A DNA stretch of 64,000 nucleotides, taken from Allobacillus halotolerans (GTDB lineage: Bacteria; Bacillota; Bacilli; Bacillales; Alkalibacillaceae). Under the pieces are notes generated by a model that was given only the letters and a program-made list of their open reading frames with translations, did not search any database and was not told where the DNA came from. A program made the position numbers and the translations under genes. Within the stretch, counting starts at the first letter, position 1; each line of letters begins with the position of its first letter. Positions 44,551 to 53,405 of the stretch are shown in pieces. The DNA lies in the NCBI RefSeq assembly GCF_018967645.1, contig NZ_JAHLZF010000006.1, positions 1 to 64,000 of the forward strand, read 5' to 3'.

Positions 44551-45477
44551 TTAGTTTTTCATTCTTGGATCTAACGCATCCCTTAATCCGTCACCGATCA
44601 AATTAAATCCTAAGACGACAAGCATAATGGAAACGCCTGGAAAGATTAACGTCCATGGTGCAAGCTGAAGGAAGTCTCTTGAATCTGCAAGCATTTTTCC
44701 CCATTCTGGTGTTGGCGGTTGAGCACCTAATCCCAAAAACCCTAAGGCTGCAGCTTCCAATATAGCGGTACCGAATCCTAGAGTAGCTTGAACAATAATT
44801 GGTGCTAAGCTGTTCGGTAAAATATGATACAAAATGATTCGTCCGTTTTTCATCCCTTGTGCTTTAGCTGCCAGCACATATTCTTCTTCACGCAAACTTA
44901 TGACTTTTGAGCGTACGAGACGTCCAAATATAGGTATATTGATGATTGCAATGGCGATCAACGCGTTCTCCAACGAAGAACCAAGAATCGCAACAACTGC
45001 AATGGCTAGAAGTATGCTTGGAAAAGCAAGCAGGATATCAAATATTCGCGAGATGAGCATATCAATCCATCTCCCGAAATAACCGGCGCAAATCCCAAGT
45101 AATGTTCCGAAGATCAATGCACCAATAACTGCAAAAAAACCAACATAAAGAGAAATTCTTGCTCCATAGGCAATGCGCGTAAATATATCTCTGCCTAAAT
45201 CATCTGTACCTAACCAATGCTCCGCTGATGGCGTCATTAATCGATTGACAGGGTCTTGGTCTTCGAATCCATATGGTGTGAGTATAGGGGCGAAAATTCC
45301 TAGTATCAAGAAGAAAATAATAATTATAAATCCAGTAATCGCCATCCGATTTTTTCTCAGTTGTTGTAATGTTTCTTTTAAAGGAGATGTTTCTTCTATT
45401 TCTTCTGAACTCATTTGGTGCTTCTTTTTCGATGGATTGGTAGCGACCTGCTGTTTTTCTTCTTTTTGCATTTTCAT
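44551..45477 (-). CDS. Peptide ABC transporter permease (AppC/DppC-like)
   Basis: Inner-membrane permease of an oligopeptide/dipeptide/nickel-type importer, 308 aa. After a hydrophilic Lys/Glu-rich N-terminus of about 40 residues come six helices. HWLGTDDLGRDIFTRIAYG near 87-105 is the strongest family phrase, and the cytoplasmic EAA loop is EYVLAAKAQGMKNGRII near 197-213. The C-terminus is NLIGDGLRDALDPRM. It is the last gene of an operon in the order ATPase-ATPase-binding protein-permease-permease, the order of B. subtilis appDFABC. Confidence 0.93.
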   Translation of the reverse strand: MKMQKEEKQQVATNPSKKKHQMSSEEIEETSPLKETLQQLRKNRMAITGFIIIIFFLILGIFAPILTPYGFEDQDPVNRLMTPSAEHWLGTDDLGRDIFTRIAYGARISLYVGFFAVIGALIFGTLLGICAGYFGRWIDMLISRIFDILLAFPSILLAIAVVAILGSSLENALIAIAIINIPIFGRLVRSKVISLREEEYVLAAKAQGMKNGRIILYHILPNSLAPIIVQATLGFGTAILEAAALGFLGLGAQPPTPEWGKMLADSRDFLQLAPWTLIFPGVSIMLVVLGFNLIGDGLRDALDPRMKN

Positions 45478-45483
45478 ACCCCC

Positions 45484-46485
45484 TTAATATTTAATCCTTG
45501 GATCAATAAATGCATATAATAAGTCAACAATTAAATTAATAATGACAAACAAAAATGCAATGACCAATATCCCTGACTGGATCACAGGATAATCCCGGTA
45601 ATTGATTGCTTCATATACATACCGTCCAATCCCTGGCCAACTAAATATGGTTTCCGTTAAAATTGCCCCTCCGAGTAAGACGCCTACCTGCAAACCAATG
45701 ACCGTTAAAACAGGAATGATTGAATTTTTTAAAGCGTGTTTATAAATAACTAAAAACTGTCCTGAACCCTTTGCTTTAATCGTTCTGACATAGTCCGATT
45801 TCATAACCTCGAGCATGCTTGACCGAGTCATTCTGGCAATAATCGCCATCGGAATGGTTCCTAAAGCAATACTCGGTAAGACTAAATGTTTCAGTGACGT
45901 AATTAATTGTTTCATGTCCATGTGCAGTATGGAATCTATTACATAAAAGTGGGTAATCGGGTCAATCGGATCGCGACTTTCTTGTCTACCATAAGCCGGT
46001 AGCCATCCTAGCTCTTGAGCAAATAACCATTGCTCCATCAATGCCAGCCAGAAGACAGGCATGGAAACACCGACTAAGGCGAAGACCATTGCCAAAAAAT
46101 CAAACCATGAATTTTGTTTCCAGGCACTGATTATGCCTGCATTAATTCCAATAAAAACAGCAAATATCATGGCAAAGAAAGTTAATTCTATAGTAGCAGC
46201 CAACCGAGGACCGATTTCTGTGGTAATACTCGCTTTCGTTCTGAGGGAAGTTCCTAGATCGCCTTGAAGCAAATCACCTACATATGCTGTATATTGAATG
46301 AAATAATTTCGATTTAATCCCATCGTTTCTTCTAAGTTAGATATCGCTTCTTCAGTCGCTGTTTCACCCAAAATAGTTTGTGCCGGGTTTCCAGGAATTA
46401 AATGAATAATTGAAAACGTGATAACAGTCATTCCAAAGAGAACAGGAACAAGCATGAGTAAGCGACGGGATGTATATGCTAGCAT
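45484..46485 (-). CDS. Peptide ABC transporter permease (AppB/DppB-like)
   Basis: Permease of 333 aa with six helices. The conserved N-terminus (YTSRRLLMLVPVLFGMTVIT, then SIIHLIPGNPA) and the EAA loop DYVRTIKAKGSGQFLVIYKH near 218-237 are visible. LGGAILTETIFSWPGIGRY near 268-286 and the C-terminal LLYAFIDPRIKY complete the family pattern. Six bases separate it from the second permease gene. An attenuator-like hairpin lies between it and the binding-protein gene. Confidence 0.94.
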   Translation of the reverse strand: MLAYTSRRLLMLVPVLFGMTVITFSIIHLIPGNPAQTILGETATEEAISNLEETMGLNRNYFIQYTAYVGDLLQGDLGTSLRTKASITTEIGPRLAATIELTFFAMIFAVFIGINAGIISAWKQNSWFDFLAMVFALVGVSMPVFWLALMEQWLFAQELGWLPAYGRQESRDPIDPITHFYVIDSILHMDMKQLITSLKHLVLPSIALGTIPMAIIARMTRSSMLEVMKSDYVRTIKAKGSGQFLVIYKHALKNSIIPVLTVIGLQVGVLLGGAILTETIFSWPGIGRYVYEAINYRDYPVIQSGILVIAFLFVIINLIVDLLYAFIDPRIKY

Positions 46486-46533
46486 GTCTTCACCTCAATC
46501 CTTTCTATGTATCATTCAGAATAAAAAATGAAA

Positions 46534-46556
46534 GGCAGTAGAGGTTTTCTACTGCC
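46534..46556 (-). terminator. Intra-operon attenuator hairpin
   Basis: A 9-bp stem GGCAGTAGA / TCTACTGCC is followed on the minus strand by TTTCATTTTTTATT. It lies between the substrate-binding protein gene and the first permease gene, a common way to express the binding protein in excess. Confidence 0.75.
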
Positions 46557-46568
46557 CTATTCATTTTA

Positions 46569-48272
46569 TTAACGATCTAATTCTACTTCTGCTAATGATT
46601 CACTCGTTGAAGGGTGAGGTACATAATTTTTGACATCGCTTGAAGTAGCTAACACTGGTTCAGAGTGAACGAGTGGAATCATTGGTGATTCTTCATAAAT
46701 GATTTCTTGAGCTTTCTTGTATAAATCTGCTCTTTCTTCTTGATCAACAGCTCGCTTCGCTTCATCAAGCAACTTATCTACTTCGTCGTTTTTGTAGAAG
46801 GAACGGTTACTTGAACCTGCATTCGAACCATGCAATAGACTGCTTAAGAAGTAATCTGGATCTCCATTTGTTCCAGACCAACCTAGCATAAACAGTTCTT
46901 GTTCTCCCGCTGCTGTCTTTTCAAGGTAAGGTGCCCATTCTTCTCGTACAATCTTAGCAGTTATACCAATTTCACCTAAGTCATTTTGAATAATTTCTGA
47001 GACAGTTTCAGGGTCTGGCATATATGGACGTGCAACTGGCATTGTCCATAATTCAATCTCTAAGCCATCCTCATAACCTGCTTCTGCTAATAACTCTTTC
47101 GATTTATCAAGATTATACTCATATAATTCAAGCTCATCGTTATACCCTAAGTAACCAGGTGGTACTGGGTTGACAGCTGGTTGAGCATATCCAGCATATA
47201 AAGCTTCCGCAATAGCGGATCGATCGATAGCGTGGTTAATCGCTTTACGAACTAAAGGATCATCCAACGGTTCTTGCTGAGTATTCAAACCAAGATAACC
47301 AAAGTTGTTGGCTGCTCTCGTAAGCAACACAAGGCTTTCTTCTTGTTCAATCCCAGCAGCATCATCTGGATTTAGTCCATCCATGATATCGATTTCTCCT
47401 GAGCGTAATGCAATTAAGCGAGCTGCATTATCAGGGATAACCTGGAAAATGACTTCATCCAATTTTGGTAAGCCTTCTTTTCGATAATCCTCAAATTTTT
47501 CAAGAATAATTGAATCATCTTTGCTCCAACTAACGAATTTGAATGGTCCTGTTCCAACTGGATTTTCGTTAATCGATGCGCCATGTTCTTCCAGTGCACT
47601 AGGCGATGTGATTGCAAAATAGCTCATTCCCATATTTTGCAAGAAAAATCCTAACGGTTGATTAAGTACAAATTCGATCTCATGGTCATCGACAACATTA
47701 ATTTCTTTAATGACATGACCGTCATCTCCTTTGAACCCACCGAACATCGTGCCATACATGGAATAAACATATCCATCATCAGCAAACGCGAATTCATGAT
47801 TCGGATCAGCCCAACGCTCGAAGTTCGTCTTGACTGCTTCCGCATTGAAGTCAGTTCCATCATGGAAAGTCACGTCTTCTTCAAGGAAGAATGTATACGT
47901 TAACCCATCATCACTAACTTCCCAATCGTGTGCAAGACCTGGCTTCACTTCAAAAGAGTCTTTTTCAAATTCCAGCAAGCTCTCATAAACTTGCTTCGTC
48001 ACACGAGAGGATTCCCCATCTGTTGTGCTTGCGTAATCTAAGCTTTCTGAATCTCCTCCACGTGCAAACACAAGTACTTGGTCACCTTCACTATCACTTG
48101 AAGCTTCTGAGTTAGAATCATCTTCTGAACCACTCGATTCTTCACCATCTGATTCAGACGATTCTGTTGCATCTACTTCTTCAGCGGATTCATCTTCGTC
48201 ACCGTCACAAGCTGTCAACACTAATGTAATAGCTAGCATGAAAGTAAGAAAAAGTATAAATCGGTACCTCAT
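46569..48272 (-). CDS. Peptide-binding lipoprotein of ABC transporter
   Basis: Extracellular solute-binding protein family 5, 567 aa. The signal peptide ends in LVLTAC (lipidated Cys22). A very acidic Ser/Asp/Glu linker of about 45 residues (24-68) follows before the folded domain. The family-5 pattern includes VYESLLEFEKDSFEVKPGLA, WEVSDDGLTYTF, NPVGTGPFKFVSW and DDPLVRKAINHAIDRS. The C-terminus has PMIPLVHSEPVLATS. The ligand could be dipeptides, oligopeptides or glutathione; the sequence alone does not decide. The long acidic linker is unusual and fits a high-salt exterior. Confidence 0.94.
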   Translation of the reverse strand: MRYRFILFLTFMLAITLVLTACDGDEDESAEEVDATESSESDGEESSGSEDDSNSEASSDSEGDQVLVFARGGDSESLDYASTTDGESSRVTKQVYESLLEFEKDSFEVKPGLAHDWEVSDDGLTYTFFLEEDVTFHDGTDFNAEAVKTNFERWADPNHEFAFADDGYVYSMYGTMFGGFKGDDGHVIKEINVVDDHEIEFVLNQPLGFFLQNMGMSYFAITSPSALEEHGASINENPVGTGPFKFVSWSKDDSIILEKFEDYRKEGLPKLDEVIFQVIPDNAARLIALRSGEIDIMDGLNPDDAAGIEQEESLVLLTRAANNFGYLGLNTQQEPLDDPLVRKAINHAIDRSAIAEALYAGYAQPAVNPVPPGYLGYNDELELYEYNLDKSKELLAEAGYEDGLEIELWTMPVARPYMPDPETVSEIIQNDLGEIGITAKIVREEWAPYLEKTAAGEQELFMLGWSGTNGDPDYFLSSLLHGSNAGSSNRSFYKNDEVDKLLDEAKRAVDQEERADLYKKAQEIIYEESPMIPLVHSEPVLATSSDVKNYVPHPSTSESLAEVELDR

Positions 48273-48317
48273 TAAATAGCCCCCTTTATTAAATTTATAT
48301 AAACATTGATCGCTTGA

Positions 48318-49286
48318 TTAATTATACAAGTGACAAGCGACCAAATGTTTATCATCAACATTTTCAAACTCAGGTCTAACTTCTTTACATATGTCCATCG
48401 CGTAAGGACAACGCGTATGGAATGCACAGCCTGTTGGCGGATTGGAAGGGCTTGGCACATCCCCTTCCAAGATGATCCTCTCTCGTTCAATGTCTGGATC
48501 TGCAATAGGTACAGCGGACATCAAAGCACGTGTATATGGATGTTTCGGATCATTGAATAATGTATGTTTGTCGGTTAATTCAACCATTCTTCCTAAATAC
48601 ATGACACCAACCCGGTCACTAATATGTTTAACAACGCTAAGATCATGCGCGATAAAAACATAAGTTAATTTGAATTTTTCTCTTAGTTCTTCCATTAAGT
48701 TTAAAATTTGCGACTGTACAGAAACATCCAACGCCGAAACAGGTTCATCACAAATAATCAACTTTGGGTTATTCGCAAGTGCTCTTGCAATGCCGATCCG
48801 CTGACGCTGGCCACCACTGAACTGATGTGGATATCTTGACGCGTGATAAGCCTCTAATCCAACAATCTCAAGAAGTTCCTTAACCCGTTCTTTTCGTTCT
48901 TTTGAAGATTTCATTCCATGAATCAATAATGGTTCACTGATAATCCGTTCAACTTTATGTCTAGGATTTAATGATGCATAAGGATCTTGAAAAATAATTT
49001 GCATATTCTTTCGAAGTTGCCTCATTTCTTCACTGGTCAAATCAGTTAAATCCGTCCCTTCAAATTTAACGGACCCATCAGTTGGTTCAATTAGTCGAAG
49101 AATTGATTTTCCTGCTGTTGATTTACCACAACCGGATTCCCCGACAATTCCTAAAATTTCTCCCTCGTTCACGGAAAATGATAAATCATCAACAGCCTTT
49201 ACTTCACCGACACTCTTTCCGAAAATGCCACCTTTTATGTCGAAATATTTCTTAAGATGACTGACTTCAAGTATAGGATTTGTCAT
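48318..49286 (-). CDS. Peptide ABC transporter ATPase (AppF/DppF-like)
   Basis: Cytoplasmic ATPase subunit of 322 aa. Walker A is GESGCGKST at 49-57, the signature FSGGQRQR is near 156-163, and Walker B is LIICDEPVSALD near 175-186. The C-terminal Cys-rich region (GCAFHTRCPYAMDIC) is typical of oligopeptide-transporter ATPases, in which homologues bind an iron-sulfur cluster. It overlaps the end of the other ATPase gene by 20 bases. Confidence 0.94.
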   Translation of the reverse strand: MTNPILEVSHLKKYFDIKGGIFGKSVGEVKAVDDLSFSVNEGEILGIVGESGCGKSTAGKSILRLIEPTDGSVKFEGTDLTDLTSEEMRQLRKNMQIIFQDPYASLNPRHKVERIISEPLLIHGMKSSKERKERVKELLEIVGLEAYHASRYPHQFSGGQRQRIGIARALANNPKLIICDEPVSALDVSVQSQILNLMEELREKFKLTYVFIAHDLSVVKHISDRVGVMYLGRMVELTDKHTLFNDPKHPYTRALMSAVPIADPDIERERIILEGDVPSPSNPPTGCAFHTRCPYAMDICKEVRPEFENVDDKHLVACHLYN

Positions 49287-50283
49287 TTGAAGTTACACCT
49301 CTTTCGGACTTCTCCTCGTCATAAAGAAAGCACCTGACCTGTCTACCACTTTCTTGCTTGAGAAGCTTTGGATTTTCTTCCCAACACGAATCAAATGAAT
49401 GTTCACACCGAGGTGCAAATCGACACCCAACTTGATCCAAAGATGGACGCATAACCGTTCCTGGTATTGAATATAATTTTTGTTCTGTTGTTCGAATATT
49501 AGGTAAAGAACGAATTAATCCTTTTGTATAAGGATGTTTGGGGTCTTTCAAAATCTCCCGGACACTTCCCTCTTCTACGACCTTTCCAGAATACATCACA
49601 ACAACACGATCACACATTTCAGCAACAACGCCTAAATCATGTGTAATGAGCAAAATAGAAGTTTGTTTTTCCTTATTCAAATTTCTCATTAAATCAAGAA
49701 TTTGTGCCTGAATAGTAACGTCCAAAGCAGTAGTTGGCTCATCAGCAATCAACACTTCTGGATCACAAGACATAGCCATAGCAATCATGACCCGTTGTCT
49801 CATACCTCCAGAAAGTTGATGTGGAAATTCATCAACAACTTCACTGGCCCGTGGTATACCGACTAAATTCAATAATTCAATTGAATAGTTCTTTGCATCC
49901 TTTTTACTGACTTTTTGATGGATACGTATCGCTTCAATTAGTTGATTACCAATTGTGAACAGAGGATCTAATGATGTCATCGGTTCTTGAAAAATCATAG
50001 AGATTTCGTTGCCACGTATTTTCCGCATTTGTTTTTCAGTAGCATAGGTCAAATTTTTACCTTTAAATTTAATTTCACCTTTGACGATTTTTCCAGGAGG
50101 ATTTGGAACAAGTTGCATGATTGATAATGAAGTCACACTCTTTCCACAACCTGACTCACCGACGATTCCTACAACTTCACCTTTATGTAATTCGATACTA
50201 ACTCCATCAACAGCAGGCACTTCTTTATTATCTGTAAGAAAATGTGTATGTAAATCTTGGACAGACAGAATCGGTTCTGGCAT
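49267..50283 (-). CDS. Peptide ABC transporter ATPase (AppD/DppD-like)
   Basis: First gene of the transporter operon, 338 aa. Walker A GESGCGKS is at 42-49, the signature LSGGMRQR is near 158-165, and Walker B is VLIADEPTTALD near 177-188. The C-terminal GCRFAPRCEHSFDSC is the Cys cluster shared by this subfamily. TTGGAGGG precedes the ATG. The operon order appD-F-A-B-C is as in B. subtilis. A perfect 17-bp inverted repeat lies about 94-142 bases upstream and may be an operator. Confidence 0.94.
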   Translation of the reverse strand: MPEPILSVQDLHTHFLTDNKEVPAVDGVSIELHKGEVVGIVGESGCGKSVTSLSIMQLVPNPPGKIVKGEIKFKGKNLTYATEKQMRKIRGNEISMIFQEPMTSLDPLFTIGNQLIEAIRIHQKVSKKDAKNYSIELLNLVGIPRASEVVDEFPHQLSGGMRQRVMIAMAMSCDPEVLIADEPTTALDVTIQAQILDLMRNLNKEKQTSILLITHDLGVVAEMCDRVVVMYSGKVVEEGSVREILKDPKHPYTKGLIRSLPNIRTTEQKLYSIPGTVMRPSLDQVGCRFAPRCEHSFDSCWEENPKLLKQESGRQVRCFLYDEEKSERGVTSNDKSYT

Positions 50284-50376
50284 AGAGTTCCCTCCAATAA
50301 GTACGAAAGTTTAGTTATCAGAATATTAATAATTTTTTATTATATAACTTAATATACAGAATAAACAAATAATTAT

Positions 50377-50425
50377 CAACAGTGTTTACTAAATAATTTC
50401 AATAATTTTTTAGTAAACACTGTTG
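50377..50425. promoter_or_regulatory. Perfect 17-bp inverted repeat upstream of ABC operon
   Basis: CAACAGTGTTTACTAAA (50377-50393) and its exact complement (50409-50425) flank a 15-base AT-rich loop. It lies in the 262-bp gap between ctaF and the transporter operon, which also holds the ctaF terminator. It is not followed by a good T-run in the minus direction, so an operator or a second, weak terminator are both possible. Confidence 0.5.
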
Positions 50426-50482
50426 TTAATAAAAAATGTCCCAGAGATATCCAATAAGTACAATATATTATATTGAAAAAAG

Positions 50483-50524
50483 CCAAAAAAAGAACCAATC
50501 ACTCTATATAGAGCAATTGGTTCT
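50483..50524 (-). terminator. Terminator of the ctaCDEF operon
   Basis: AGAACCAAT / ATTGGTTCT (50491-50524) encloses a second stem CTCTATATAGAG. Seven T follow on the minus strand. It starts 21 bases after the ctaF stop. Confidence 0.92.
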
Positions 50525-50545
50525 TATCATTATAATTATTTGCTA

Positions 50546-50878
50546 TTAACCCCACCAAACGATGGTTGTAAGAGCTAATACGGTTAAGAATGCTGCAAAT
50601 ATTCCTGAGAAAATCATCGTCACTGGCCAAGTATGTCCTTCATTACTCATATGCATGAAGTAAAAGAATTGGAATCCTACTTGAACGATTGCCAATACAA
50701 TAATAATTGGGATGGTAAACATTTTACTAACATCCGCCATTACTATACCGAATGCAATCAAAGTGAAAATAATCATCATTGCGAAAGTGACTACTTGATG
50801 TTTCATTTCTTCTTTCTTTTTCTCTTTGTAAAAGAGATCTTTTTCAGTTTGGTTAGTGGAATAATTTTGATCGACCAT
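50546..50878 (-). CDS. ctaF: Cytochrome c oxidase subunit IVB
   Basis: Small membrane subunit of the caa3 oxidase, 110 aa. A charged cytosolic N-terminus (TEKDLFYKEKKKEEMKHQ) precedes three helices: VVTFAMMIIFTLIAFGIVMA, FTIPIIIVLAIVQVGFQFFY and TMIFSGIFAAFLTVLALTTI. FFYFMHMSNEGH is the family phrase. Three bases separate it from ctaE. In B. subtilis ctaG follows directly; here the transporter operon follows. Confidence 0.93.
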   Translation of the reverse strand: MVDQNYSTNQTEKDLFYKEKKKEEMKHQVVTFAMMIIFTLIAFGIVMADVSKMFTIPIIIVLAIVQVGFQFFYFMHMSNEGHTWPVTMIFSGIFAAFLTVLALTTIVWWG

Positions 50879-50881
50879 AGT

Positions 50882-51502
50882 TTAACCTACCACTCCCATC
50901 AAGTAAACTACTGTGAAAATGAATACCCATACAACGTCAATAAAGTGCCAATAAAGACTTGCAATATAAAACTTCGGTGCGTTGTATAAGTTGATCCCTC
51001 GTTTCCAGTTTCTCACCATCAATAGAATGAACCAGCCTAAACCAAAGGCTACGTGGGCTCCGTGGAATCCAACTAAAGCATAGAATGCAGATGAAAAAGC
51101 TGAAGTTGTAAATCCATGTCCATAATCATTAACGTAATGATTAAACTCATATATCTCTAAGCCTAAGAATGAAAGGCCTAGTAATACAGTGATTCCTAAC
51201 CAAAGCATCATTTTCTTCGGTGCATTATTCTTCATGTGGTACATCGCATAAACACTAGTCAAGGAACTTGTCAGTAGAATCATTGTCATGATGAAGACAA
51301 GTCCTAGCCCGAATAATTCACTGGCCGGGACACCATCTAAATGAGAATTTTTCAATGCTAAATACGTTCCAAACAAACTTGCAAACAAGACTGTTTCTCC
51401 ACCAAGGAAGAACCAAAATCCTAAGAATTTGTTTTTTCCTTCAAGGGTGGCTCTTTCGGGATCATGTGGCAAGTTAGTTGATTTTAAAAGTTCATCAGCC
51501 AT
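50882..51502 (-). CDS. ctaE: Cytochrome c oxidase subunit III
   Basis: Membrane subunit III of the caa3 oxidase, 206 aa with five helices. Motifs are ATLEGKNKFLGFWFFLGGE near 17-35, the conserved GETVLFASLFGTYLAL, and GFHGAHVAFGLGWFILLMVR. It ends HFIDVVWVFIFTVVYLMG. I chose the ATG at 51502 with GAGGGGG 9 bases upstream; an ATG at 51511 abuts that ribosome site. The start lies within the ctaD end (8-base overlap). Confidence 0.95.
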   Translation of the reverse strand: MADELLKSTNLPHDPERATLEGKNKFLGFWFFLGGETVLFASLFGTYLALKNSHLDGVPASELFGLGLVFIMTMILLTSSLTSVYAMYHMKNNAPKKMMLWLGITVLLGLSFLGLEIYEFNHYVNDYGHGFTTSAFSSAFYALVGFHGAHVAFGLGWFILLMVRNWKRGINLYNAPKFYIASLYWHFIDVVWVFIFTVVYLMGVVG

Positions 51503-53360
51503 TAGAACCATCCCCCTCTTTTTCCAAGTCTTCTTTGTGAATGTGGTGACCTAAATCATCTTTCAGTGAGCGAACTGCCATGCTACCGAAGAAGATAATA
51601 AATCCGATCACAGCAACAATCCACCACATTGGATTATCCACTTGATAGATAATACCCATACCTGCAATTCCTAAACCAATAGACATGATTAGTGGAATAA
51701 TGGTGTTGTTCGGCATATGGATATCTCCAAGCGGTTCTGCCGGTTGCATTTTTCCATTACCTTCTGTTTTCTCAATCCATAATGGATCCAATCCACGTAC
51801 CAACGGCAACTGTTTGAAGTTGTAGTGTGGTGGTGGTGAAGAGACTGCCCATTCAAGTGTACGACCATCCCAAGGATCTCCAGAAGCTTTTGGTTCTTTC
51901 ATAGCAGTCCAAACGATATTATACATAAATAATATTGTACCGGCAGCCATAAAGAATGCACCAATCGTACTGATAAAGTTGAATAGGTCTAAACCTTGAC
52001 CTTCTAAGAATACCCAGTAACGACGAGGCATACCCATTAATCCTAAGAAATGCTGCAGGAAGAATGTTAAATGGAAACCAATGAAAAACAACCAGAAGAA
52101 CCAATGGTTCATTTTCTCATTGAGTACTTTACCAAACATTTTTGGCCACCAATAAATTAATCCTGCAAAGATTCCAAATACAGTTCCTCCGACAATTACA
52201 TAGTGGAAGTGAGCAATAACAAAATATGTGTCATGATACTGGAAGTCAGCAGCTGCTGCACCTAGCATAACACCTGTCATTCCTCCAATTGTAAATGACG
52301 GAATAAAACCTAGTGCAAATAACATTGGTGACGTAAAACGAAGGGTTCCACCCCACATCGTAAATAGCCAGTTAAAGATTTTAATTCCCGTAGGAACCGC
52401 GATAGCCATCGTTGCAATCGCAAATATTGAGTTGGCGATTGGTCCTAGGCCCACTGTAAACATATGGTGTGCCCAAACCATGAAACCTAGAAATGCAATT
52501 AATACGGTTGCAAACACCATCGAAGAGTAACCAAACAAACGTTTTTTGGAGAATGTTGGTATAACTTCACTAAATACACCAAATGCCGGCAAAATCAGTA
52601 TATACACTTCAGGGTGTCCAAAAATCCAGAATAAATGCTCCCAAATAACAACGTTACCACCCATGGACGGATCAAAGAAGTTTGCTCCGAACAATCGGTC
52701 AAATGTAAGCAAGAATAAACCTACAGTCAACGCAGGGAATGCGAATAAAATCAATACACTCGCAATGAATGTTGTCCATGAGAACAATGGCATACGCATC
52801 ATGGTCATTCCTGGAGCACGCATTGTAATAACTGTTACAAGGAAATTAATACCACCCATTAACGTACCAAAACCTGCGATTTGTAGACCAATGGAATAAT
52901 AATCGAGTCCATGGCCTTCTGAGAATATTGATAACGGAGTATACGCCGTCCAACCAGCGTCTGGAGCTCCACCTGTAAACCAAGAAATATTAAGAACAAT
53001 TCCTCCAATTAAGAACAGCCAAAAACCTAATGCGTTCACAAACGGAAAAGCAACATCTCGCGCTCCAATTTGAAGCGGCATTGCAATGTTCATTAAAGCT
53101 AATAATAATGGCATGGCTGCAAGGAAAATCATCGTTGTTCCATGCATCGTTATTAATTCGTTATAAAACTGAGCCGAAACAAAGTTATTATCTGGTTGTA
53201 TCAGTTGGATCCGGACCAACATAGCTTCTAAACCACCGAGAATGAAGAAAAAGAATCCGCCAATCAAGTACAATATGGCAATCTTTTTATGGTCTACAGT
53301 GGTTAAGTAATCCCACAATACGGAACCGAATCCAGCCTTTTTAGTAGCTGTTGCACTCAC
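51495..53360 (-). CDS. ctaD: Cytochrome c oxidase subunit I
   Basis: Catalytic subunit with the low-spin heme and the heme-CuB centre, 621 aa, at least twelve helices. Visible markers are ELITMHGTTMIFLAAMP (heme-ligand His near 74), FWIFGHPEVYILILPAFG with the CuB His and cross-linked Tyr (near 239-256), WAHHMFTVG with the His pair, and DTYFVIAHFHYVIVGG with the other heme ligands. A hydrophilic C-terminal extension follows. The start is GTG with GGGAGGT upstream. Second gene of ctaCDEF. Confidence 0.97.
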   Translation of the reverse strand: MSATATKKAGFGSVLWDYLTTVDHKKIAILYLIGGFFFFILGGLEAMLVRIQLIQPDNNFVSAQFYNELITMHGTTMIFLAAMPLLLALMNIAMPLQIGARDVAFPFVNALGFWLFLIGGIVLNISWFTGGAPDAGWTAYTPLSIFSEGHGLDYYSIGLQIAGFGTLMGGINFLVTVITMRAPGMTMMRMPLFSWTTFIASVLILFAFPALTVGLFLLTFDRLFGANFFDPSMGGNVVIWEHLFWIFGHPEVYILILPAFGVFSEVIPTFSKKRLFGYSSMVFATVLIAFLGFMVWAHHMFTVGLGPIANSIFAIATMAIAVPTGIKIFNWLFTMWGGTLRFTSPMLFALGFIPSFTIGGMTGVMLGAAAADFQYHDTYFVIAHFHYVIVGGTVFGIFAGLIYWWPKMFGKVLNEKMNHWFFWLFFIGFHLTFFLQHFLGLMGMPRRYWVFLEGQGLDLFNFISTIGAFFMAAGTILFMYNIVWTAMKEPKASGDPWDGRTLEWAVSSPPPHYNFKQLPLVRGLDPLWIEKTEGNGKMQPAEPLGDIHMPNNTIIPLIMSIGLGIAGMGIIYQVDNPMWWIVAVIGFIIFFGSMAVRSLKDDLGHHIHKEDLEKEGDGSNG

Positions 53361-53405
53361 AATATTAACCTCCCTATATTATTTCTATTCATCCGAAAGA
53401 TAGCA

